DNA of 64,000 bases. It comes from Microbispora hainanensis. Its GTDB lineage: Bacteria; Actinomycetota; Actinomycetes; Streptosporangiales; Streptosporangiaceae. A program made the position numbers and the translations under genes. The notes below the pieces were generated by a model, which worked only from the letters and a program-made list of their open reading frames with translations, had not been told where the DNA came from and did not search any database. The stretch is from positions 4,774,001 through 4,838,000 of the forward strand of contig NZ_CP108086.1 of assembly GCF_036186745.1 (NCBI RefSeq), given 5' to 3'. How positions within the stretch are numbered: the stretch's first letter is position 1; every line of letters begins with the position of its first letter. This document shows positions 58,236 through 64,000 of this stretch, piece by piece.

Positions 58236-59408
58236 GTGGACGACGTGATGCCCGCCATCCGGTTGGACGCCGCGCTGCAGCAGCCGGAGTGGAGCGATGT
58301 CTCGCAGGTCCAGCGCGTCAAGGAAGTGCTCGCCTCCCGGCCCCCGCTCGTCAGGCCCGCGGATGTGCGCACGCTGCGCGCCCTCCTCGCGGAGGTCGCC
58401 GCGGGAAACTCCCTGGTCGTACAGGCCGGGGACTGCGCGGAGAACCCGGAGGAATGCACGCCGGAGCACGTGAGCCGCAAGTCCGCGGCGCTGGACGTGC
58501 TGGCCGGCGCGCTCAAGATGATCACACACAAGCCCGTGCTGAGAGTCGGCCGCATCGGCGGCCAGTTCTCCAAGCCGCGTTCCAGCCCGATGGAGAAGGT
58601 CGGCGACCTCACCCTCCCGGCGTTCCGCGGGCACCTGGTCAACGGCCCGGAGCCGACGGCCGAGAGCAGGCAGCCCGATCCGCTGCGGATACTCACCGGC
58701 TACATGGCGGCCAGCGACATCATGGACCACCTCGCCTGGCGCGGCTCGTCCGCCCGGTCGCCGATCGACCCGCCCGTGTGGACGAGCCACGAGGCGCTGC
58801 TCCTCGACTACGAGGTCCCCATGCTCCGCAGGGACGGGTCGGGACGGCTGATCCTCGGCTCGACGCACTGGCCCTGGGTCGGCGAGCGGACGCGGCAGGT
58901 GGACGGCGCGCACGTCGCGCTGCTGTCCGAGGTCACCAACCCGGTCGCCTGCAAGGTCGGCCCGAAGACGACCAAGGACGAGCTGCTCGCCCTGTGCGAG
59001 CGGCTCGACCCCGAACGAGAGCCGGGCAGGCTCACGCTGATCTCCCGGATGGGCGCGGACCAGGTCGCCTACACCCTGCCGCCGCTCGTCGAGACCGTCA
59101 GGTCCGCCGGGCACCCGGTCATCTGGCTCTGCGACCCCATGCACGGGAACACGCTGGTCACCCCGTCGGGGCACAAGACGCGCGTCGTGCCGACCATGCA
59201 ACGTGAGGTCCGCGAGTTCGTGGCCGCGGTCGAGAGCGCGGACGGCGTGCCCGGCGGCCTCCATCTGGAGACGACACCCGACGACGTCACCGAGTGCGTC
59301 GCCGACGAGAGCGGCTTCGACCACGTCGGCGACCGTTACACCAGCTTCTGCGACCCCCGGCTGACCCTCTGGCAGGCGGTCTCGGTCATCTCAGCCTGGG
59401 GCGGCTGA
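58236..59408 (+). CDS. phzC: Class II DAHP synthase of the phenazine cluster
   Basis: Condenses PEP and erythrose-4-phosphate, raising shikimate-pathway flux to chorismate. Protein of 390 residues; class II (plant-like) motifs: VVQAGDCAENPEECTPEHVSRK, GRIGGQFSKPRSSP, PVWTSHEALLLDYEVP, CKVGPKTTKDE, ISRMGADQVAYTLPPLV, WLCDPMHGNTL and the GLHLETTPDDVTEC end. It lacks the N-terminal extension used for feedback control in housekeeping enzymes. GTG 58236 is close to GGAGAA; GTG 58245 or ATG 58248 are alternatives. A GC-rich hairpin lies in the 108-bp gap after phzB. Confidence 0.95.
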   Translation: MDDVMPAIRLDAALQQPEWSDVSQVQRVKEVLASRPPLVRPADVRTLRALLAEVAAGNSLVVQAGDCAENPEECTPEHVSRKSAALDVLAGALKMITHKPVLRVGRIGGQFSKPRSSPMEKVGDLTLPAFRGHLVNGPEPTAESRQPDPLRILTGYMAASDIMDHLAWRGSSARSPIDPPVWTSHEALLLDYEVPMLRRDGSGRLILGSTHWPWVGERTRQVDGAHVALLSEVTNPVACKVGPKTTKDELLALCERLDPEREPGRLTLISRMGADQVAYTLPPLVETVRSAGHPVIWLCDPMHGNTLVTPSGHKTRVVPTMQREVREFVAAVESADGVPGGLHLETTPDDVTECVADESGFDHVGDRYTSFCDPRLTLWQAVSVISAWGG

Positions 59409-59435
59409 CGCGACGGACACCAGGAAGGTCGTTAT

Positions 59436-60059
59436 ATGTCCGGCATACCCACAATCAAGCCGTACCTCCTCCCGGCCGCGGGCGACCTGCCCGCCAACCA
59501 CGCCGGATGGACGCCCGACCCCGCTCGTGCCGTGCTCCTGATCCACGACATGCAGCGTTACTTCGTCAGGCCGTTCCCCGAGCCGATCAGGAAGGAACTC
59601 GTCGGCAACATCGCGCTGCTGCGCGAGCGGAGCGCCGCGCTCGGCGTGCCCGTGGGCTACACGGCTCAGCCCGGTGACATGACCGAGGAGCAACGCGGGC
59701 TCCTCAAGGACTTCTGGGGGCCGGGCATGCGCCGCGCCCCGGAGGACCGGCTCGTCGTCGACGAGCTCGCCCCCGCACCCGGCGACTGGATGTTCACCAA
59801 GCTGCGCTACAGCGCCTTCTTCCGCTCCGACCTGCTGGAGCGCATCCGGCGCAGCGGCCGCGACCAGCTCGTCGTCTGCGGCGTGTACGCCCACGTGGGC
59901 GTGCTCATGACGGCCGTCGACGCGTTCACCAACGACCTGGAGACGTTCCTGGTCGCCGACGCCGTCGCCGACTTCACCGCCGGCTACCACCGCATGACCG
60001 TCGAGTACGCGGCAGAACGCTGCGCGGTCGTCCTGACGGCCAAGGAGGTGTTCGCGTGA
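59436..60059 (+). CDS. phzD: Isochorismatase-type PhzD
   Basis: Hydrolyses ADIC (2-amino-2-deoxyisochorismate) to trans-2,3-dihydro-3-hydroxyanthranilate and pyruvate. Protein of 207 residues, isochorismatase fold: catalytic Asp in [16 protein letters not shown], Lys in [19 protein letters not shown], and the conserved [19 protein letters not shown] loop, where PhzD has Tyr/Ala in place of a nucleophilic Cys. ATG 59436 with AGGAAGG. Overlaps phzE by 4 bp (GTGA). Confidence 0.96.
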   Translation: MSGIPTIKPYLLPAAGDLPANHAGWTPDPARAVLLIHDMQRYFVRPFPEPIRKELVGNIALLRERSAALGVPVGYTAQPGDMTEEQRGLLKDFWGPGMRRAPEDRLVVDELAPAPGDWMFTKLRYSAFFRSDLLERIRRSGRDQLVVCGVYAHVGVLMTAVDAFTNDLETFLVADAVADFTAGYHRMTVEYAAERCAVVLTAKEVFA

Positions 60060-61945
60060 ACGGGCCGGACCCCGGCGGGCGCGACCTGCTCGGCGCCGTG
60101 CTGGAGCTCCGTGCCCCGGCCTTCGCGCTGCTGCACCGGCCCGAGGCGAACGGGCCGGGCCTGCTCGACGTGCTGACGGGCGAGATCGCGCACCTTCGCG
60201 AGCTCGCGGACGTCCCGCTGCCCGGCCCACGGGAGCCGGCGGCGGGCGGCTCCCACCACGCGCTCGTCGTCGTCCCCTATCGGCAGGTCCGCGAACGGGG
60301 CTTCGCCTGCGCCGACGACGGCGCCCCGCTCATCGCGATGACCGTGACGCGGCAGGGCGTGGTTCCGGTCGCCGAGGCGCTCGACCGGATACCCGATCTG
60401 CCCTTCGCGGTCTCGGGCGGGCACTTCGACGTGAGCGACGACGACTACGCCGAGATCGTCCGCAGGGTCGTCAAGGAGGCGATAGGCGAGGGGGAGGGGG
60501 CCAACTTCGTCATCAAGAGGTCCTTCGTCGCCGACATCGGGAACTACACGCCGCGCTCCGCCCTGGCCTTCTTCCGGCGGCTGCTGGAGGTCGAGTCGGG
60601 CGCGTACTGGACCTTCGTGGTGCACACCGGCGAGCGGACGTTCGTGGGCGCCACCCCCGAGCGGCACGTGACGCTGCGGAACGGCGTCGCGACCATGAAC
60701 CCGATCAGCGGCACCTACCGCTATCCGCCGTCCGGCCCCTCGCTGCACGGGGTCATGGACTTCCTCGCCGACCGCAAGGAGTCCGACGAGCTCTACATGG
60801 TCCTGGACGAGGAGCTCAAGATGATGGCGCGGATCTGCGAGCCCGGCGTCCGCGTGACGGGCCCCCGGCTCAAGGAGATGGCGCGTCTCGCGCACACGGA
60901 GTATTTCATCGAGGGCGAGACCGGCTGGGACGTGCGCGACATCCTCCGCGAGACCATGTTCGCACCGACCGTCACGGGCAGCCCGGTGGAGAACGCCTGC
61001 CGGGTCATCGACCGGCACGAGCCGTACGGCCGGGGCTACTACAGCGGGGTCGTCGCCCTCATCGGGCGTGACGAGGACGGCAGGCAGACCCTCGACTCCT
61101 CCATCCTCATCCGGACCGCCGACATCGACCGCGCCGGCCGGGCGCGGATGGGCGTCGGCGCCACGCTCGTACGCCACTCCGATCCGATGTCGGAGGTCGC
61201 GGAGACCCGGGCGAAGGCCGCGGGCCTGCTCGCGGCGCTCGACACCGGCGACAGCGGCCGGCTCAGGGCCCGCCCGGAGGTCCGAGAGGCGCTGGAGCGG
61301 CGCAACGCGAACATCGCCGGCTTCTGGCTGGGCGGCCACGCCGGGGAAGCGCCGGCCGAGCCGGTGCTGACCGGGGTGCGCACGCTCATCGTCGACGCCG
61401 AGGACACCTTCACCTCGATGCTGGACCACCAGCTGCGCAGCCTGGGCATGTCGGTGACCGTGCGGCGCCACGACGACGGGCCGTCGCTGGACGGGTGGGA
61501 CCTCGTGGTGCTGGGGCCCGGCCCCGGCGACCCCCGCGACCCGGCCCACCCGAAGATCGCTTTTCTGCGGGCGGCGGCGGACGCGCTGCTGGCGGCCCGG
61601 CGTCCCTTCCTGGCCGTCTGCCTGAGCCACCAGGTGCTGTCCACCCGTCTCGGGTTCGCCCTGCAGCGCCGCGACATCCCCAACCAGGGGGTGCAGAAGG
61701 AGATCGGCCTGTTCGGCGCGCGGGAGCGCGTGGGGTTCTACAACACCTTCGCCGCCCGGGCGGAGGCGGACCTGGCCGAGATCGACGGCGTCGGCACCGT
61801 GGAGATCTGCCGCGATCCTTCGACCGGCGAGGTGCACGCGATGCGCGGCCCGCGCTTCTCCTCCATCCAGTTCCACGCCGAGTCGGTGCTCACCGAGAAC
61901 GGCCCGCGCATCCTGGGCTCCTTGATGAAAGGACTGCTGTCGTGA
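60056..61945 (+). CDS. phzE: ADIC synthase PhzE, chorismate-binding and glutaminase domains fused
   Basis: Converts chorismate and glutamine to ADIC. Protein of 629 residues: an anthranilate-synthase-like chorismate domain ([56 protein letters not shown]) and, from about residue 440, a class I glutamine amidotransferase domain ([18 protein letters not shown], the catalytic Cys in [17 protein letters not shown], His-x-Glu in [16 protein letters not shown]). The fusion order is that of all known PhzE. GTG 60056 overlaps the phzD stop and its own stop overlaps phzF, so phzD-E-F are coupled. Confidence 0.96.
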   Translation: MNGPDPGGRDLLGAVLELRAPAFALLHRPEANGPGLLDVLTGEIAHLRELADVPLPGPREPAAGGSHHALVVVPYRQVRERGFACADDGAPLIAMTVTRQGVVPVAEALDRIPDLPFAVSGGHFDVSDDDYAEIVRRVVKEAIGEGEGANFVIKRSFVADIGNYTPRSALAFFRRLLEVESGAYWTFVVHTGERTFVGATPERHVTLRNGVATMNPISGTYRYPPSGPSLHGVMDFLADRKESDELYMVLDEELKMMARICEPGVRVTGPRLKEMARLAHTEYFIEGETGWDVRDILRETMFAPTVTGSPVENACRVIDRHEPYGRGYYSGVVALIGRDEDGRQTLDSSILIRTADIDRAGRARMGVGATLVRHSDPMSEVAETRAKAAGLLAALDTGDSGRLRARPEVREALERRNANIAGFWLGGHAGEAPAEPVLTGVRTLIVDAEDTFTSMLDHQLRSLGMSVTVRRHDDGPSLDGWDLVVLGPGPGDPRDPAHPKIAFLRAAADALLAARRPFLAVCLSHQVLSTRLGFALQRRDIPNQGVQKEIGLFGARERVGFYNTFAARAEADLAEIDGVGTVEICRDPSTGEVHAMRGPRFSSIQFHAESVLTENGPRILGSLMKGLLS

Positions 61946-62811
61946 CCATCGCTGACCAGTCCGTGCTGGAGGGCGCGCGTCCGTACGTGGTCGTCGACGC
62001 GTTCACCGACACGCCGCTGCAGGGCAATCCGGTCGCCGTCTTCTTCGAGGCCGAGGACCTCTCCGACGACCGCATGCAGCGCATCGCCAGGGAGATGAAC
62101 CTGTCGGAGGTCACCTTCGTCCTCCGGCCCCGGCTGGGCGGCGACGCCCGCATCCGCATCTTCACGCCGGTGAACGAGCTTCCGTTCGCCGGGCACCCGC
62201 TCCTGGGCACCGCCATCGCGCTGGGCGAGACGCGCGGGGGCGACAGGCTCCGGCTGGAGACGGCGATGGGCGTCATCGCCTTCGACCTGAAGCGGGTGAA
62301 CGGGCGGGCCGTCGCCGCCGAGATGGAGCAGCCCGTGCCGACCTGGACGGAGTTCGACCGGGCCGGGGAACTGCTCGCCGCGCTCGGCCTGACCTCCTCC
62401 GCGCTGCCCGTCGTGATCTATCACAACGGTCCCCGGCACGTCTTCGTCGGGCTGGAGAGCACGGCGGCGCTGTCCCGGGTCAACCCGGACCAGCGCGCGC
62501 TCGCCGCCTTTCCCGACATGGCGACCAACTGCTTCGCCGGTTCCGGCTCGACCTGGCGCAGCCGGATGTTCTCGCCCGCGTACGGCGTGGCCGAGGACGC
62601 GGCCACCGGGTCGGCGGCCGGCCCGCTGGCGATCCATCTCGCCCGGCACGGGCGCATCGGGTTCGGGCAGTGGATCGACATCCACCAGGGCGTCGAGATG
62701 GGCCGGCCCTCGCTCATGCGGGCCCGCGCCGAAGGAACCGCAGACCACGTCACCTCCGTACGGGTCGGCGGCTCGGGCGTGACCGTCGCCCGCGGAGTGA
62801 TCTACGCCTGA
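61942..62811 (+). CDS. phzF: PhzF isomerase
   Basis: Isomerises DHHA to the reactive aminoketone that dimerises to phenazine. Protein of 289 residues with two pseudo-symmetric domains. The catalytic Glu is in MNLSEVTFVL; other landmarks are VDAFTDTPLQGNPVAVFF, ELPFAGHPLLGTAIAL, CFAGSGSTWRSRMFSPAYGV, EDAATGSAAGPLAIHLARHG and IDIHQGVEMGRPS. GTG 61942 overlaps the phzE stop (GTGA). Confidence 0.96.
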   Translation: MTIADQSVLEGARPYVVVDAFTDTPLQGNPVAVFFEAEDLSDDRMQRIAREMNLSEVTFVLRPRLGGDARIRIFTPVNELPFAGHPLLGTAIALGETRGGDRLRLETAMGVIAFDLKRVNGRAVAAEMEQPVPTWTEFDRAGELLAALGLTSSALPVVIYHNGPRHVFVGLESTAALSRVNPDQRALAAFPDMATNCFAGSGSTWRSRMFSPAYGVAEDAATGSAAGPLAIHLARHGRIGFGQWIDIHQGVEMGRPSLMRARAEGTADHVTSVRVGGSGVTVARGVIYA

Positions 62812-62838
62812 ACGGCGCGACCGGCCCGTCCGGCCGGG

Positions 62839-62938
62839 TCCCCCCTTCCCGCCCCCTCCCCTTGCCACCCCCTTCCGCCCTTTTCCACCCCCTCCCCACC
62901 CTTGCCATCGGGGACGGCCGTGCCCTGCGGCCGTCCCC
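62839..62938. other. Polypyrimidine tract and hairpin between phzF and phzG
   Basis: The plus strand at 62839-62909 is almost purely C and T (a few isolated G and A), followed by a perfect 11-bp stem GGGGACGGCCG with CGGCCGTCCCC and a 7-nt loop (62910-62938). The arrangement could be a partial terminator or RNA processing site that lowers phzG expression relative to phzB-F, or protect the upstream mRNA end. Confidence 0.6.
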
Positions 62939-62966
62939 CCGCTCCCCACAGCTCGCGGAGGCGACA

Positions 62967-63602
62967 GTGAGCAGCAGGTTCGAGAGTCTGACCGGGACCA
63001 TCGACCCGGCGTTCCCCGAGTACGACATGCCGCCCGCCGAACCGATGGACCTCGCGCGGCAGTGGATCGCCGGGGCGGTGGAGGCCGGGGTGCGCGAACC
63101 GCTGGCCCTCGCGCTCGCGACCGCCGACCGCGGCGGCCGGGCCTCCACCCGCATGGTCGCCGTCATCGACGTCGGCGACCGCGGCCTGGTCTTCACCAGC
63201 CACAGCACCAGCAGGAAGGGCCGGGAGATCGCGCAGACCGGCTGGGCCTCGGGCCTGCTCTACTGGCGCGAGACCGCCCGGCAGCTCAGCCTCTCCGGCC
63301 CGGTGGCCATGCTGCCCGAGCCCGAGGCGGAACGACTGTGGAACGCCCGGCCGGTGCCGCTGCACGCGATGTCGGTGGCCTCCCGGCAGAGCGAACCCCT
63401 TGAGGACGTCGCCCGGCTCAGGTCGGAGGCGGAGCGCCTGGCGTCCTACGGAACCTCCCTGCCGCGCCCGGCGCGCTTCGCCGGATATCGCCTGGAGCCT
63501 GCCGCCGTCGAGTTCTGGTCGGCCGACGCCGACCGGCTGCACCAGCGGCTGCGTTACGACCGGACCCCCTCCGGTTGGCACATCTCACGGCTGCAGCCGT
63601 GA
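62967..63602 (+). CDS. phzG: FMN-dependent oxidase PhzG
   Basis: PNPO-like flavoenzyme of 211 residues that carries out terminal oxidation of dihydrophenazine intermediates to phenazine-1-carboxylate or 1,6-dicarboxylate. FMN-binding pattern: ALALATADRGGRASTRMVAVIDVGDRGLVFTSHSTSRKG, GLLYWRETARQLSLSG and the C-terminal YRLEPAAVEFWSADADRLHQRLRY with W-HISRLQP. GTG 62967 has GGAGG at 5 nt. Separated from phzF by 155 bp, unlike the tightly coupled phzD-E-F. Confidence 0.95.
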   Translation: MSSRFESLTGTIDPAFPEYDMPPAEPMDLARQWIAGAVEAGVREPLALALATADRGGRASTRMVAVIDVGDRGLVFTSHSTSRKGREIAQTGWASGLLYWRETARQLSLSGPVAMLPEPEAERLWNARPVPLHAMSVASRQSEPLEDVARLRSEAERLASYGTSLPRPARFAGYRLEPAAVEFWSADADRLHQRLRYDRTPSGWHISRLQP

Positions 63603-63643
63603 CCCCCTCCCCGCAGGGACAGGAAACACGAAGGAGTGCAACC

Positions 63644-64000
63644 TTGACCGACACGACGACCGACACGACGACCGGCACGACAGACACCGACTTCGACGCG
63701 ATCGTCGTCGGCACCGGCTTCGCCGGAATCTACATGCTCCACAAGCTCCGCAACGAGCTCGGCTTACGGGTGCGGGCCTTCGACCGGGCCGGCGGCGTGG
63801 GCGGCACCTGGTACTGGAACCGCTACCCCGGCGCCATGTCGGACGTCGAGGGCTTCGTCTATCGCTACTCCTTCGACAAGCAGATGCTCCAGGAATGGAA
63901 CTGGACCACCAAGTACACCCCGCAGCGGGAGCTCCTCGCCTATCTCGAGGCGGTCGTCGCCAAGCACGACCTGGCCAGGGACATCCAGCTGAACACCGGC
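63644..64000 (+). CDS. Baeyer-Villiger-type flavin monooxygenase, 5' part (runs off the window)
   Basis: 119 codons are visible. After a Thr/Asp-rich leader come the FAD Rossmann motif DAIVVGTGFAGIYMLHKLRNELG and the BVMO-type block GGVGGTWYWNRYPGAMSDVE, then YRYSFDKQMLQEWNWTTKY. The NADPH domain and FxGxxxHxxxW fingerprint lie beyond the edge. Start TTG 63644 has AAGGAG at 7 nt; phzG ends 41 bp upstream, so it belongs to the operon. Flavoproteins of this type (LaPhzNO1, NaPhzNO1) N-oxidise phenazines, so a phenazine N-oxide product is plausible; true Baeyer-Villiger oxidation or hydroxylation are alternatives. Confidence 0.9.
   Translation, partial: MTDTTTDTTTGTTDTDFDAIVVGTGFAGIYMLHKLRNELGLRVRAFDRAGGVGGTWYWNRYPGAMSDVEGFVYRYSFDKQMLQEWNWTTKYTPQRELLAYLEAVVAKHDLARDIQLNTG

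Overview
The window is a GC-rich (about 70%) chromosomal segment from a filamentous actinomycete, probably order Streptosporangiales. That placement is inferred from gene content; no 16S gene is present. GTG/TTG starts, 4-bp start/stop overlaps, leaderless genes, StrR- and WhiJ-like regulators and a phenazine cluster all fit. The central block (recO, uppS, a zinc-type Fur, glyS, clpP, ppdK, dgt, dnaG, an HrdB-like sigma factor, tRNA-Asn) matches, from memory, a conserved housekeeping neighbourhood of Streptomyces relatives.

Layout. 1-7.7 kb: regulators (two TetR, LysR, a WhiJ-like XRE/DUF5753 protein with an anti-sigma-type ATPase), a cupin/acyl-CoA dehydrogenase pair, and a DrrAB-like ABC exporter controlled by a divergent TetR with a clear palindromic operator. 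7.8-32.8 kb: the housekeeping block, with a CDP-alcohol phosphotransferase pair, lipoproteins and peptidases; ppdK has two DasR-type (dre) sites upstream. 32.8-37.4 kb: a decayed accessory region after tRNA-Asn, with a DUF3800 gene, remnants of an XRE regulator locus, and a nitric oxide synthase oxygenase gene cut by a 928-bp IS5-family element whose AAT target duplication allows exact reconstruction of the reading frame. 37.4-43.3 kb: enoyl-CoA hydratase, galK, catalase, an AraC/VOC pair and a deletion scar joining two truncated genes. 43.5-48.7 kb: a complete PTS operon (DeoR regulator, PfkB kinase, mannitol-type EIIC, EIIB, EIIA, Zn-dehydrogenase, HPr) with a promoter overlaid by 11-bp repeats. 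48.8-55.8 kb: three ECF sigma genes; one is in an apparent operon with qcrA-qcrB lacking qcrC, one is a short degenerate paralogue, and one overlaps a VOC gene. Two identical ECF41-type promoter motifs lie here. 56.4-64.0 kb: a phenazine cluster, with a StrR-family activator, phzB, phzC, phzD, phzE, phzF, phzG and the start of a Baeyer-Villiger-type flavin monooxygenase that runs off the window.

How the genes work together. PhzC feeds the shikimate pathway. PhzE and PhzD convert chorismate to ADIC and then DHHA. PhzF, PhzB and PhzG build the tricyclic phenazine, and the edge monooxygenase is a candidate tailoring enzyme, plausibly an N-oxidase. PPDK interconverts pyruvate and PEP, and the PTS spends PEP on polyol or sugar uptake.

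A window-wide oddity is the abundance of short tandem repeats (13-21 bp units), mostly just beyond or across the 3' ends of genes, and sometimes inside N- or C-terminal coding regions.
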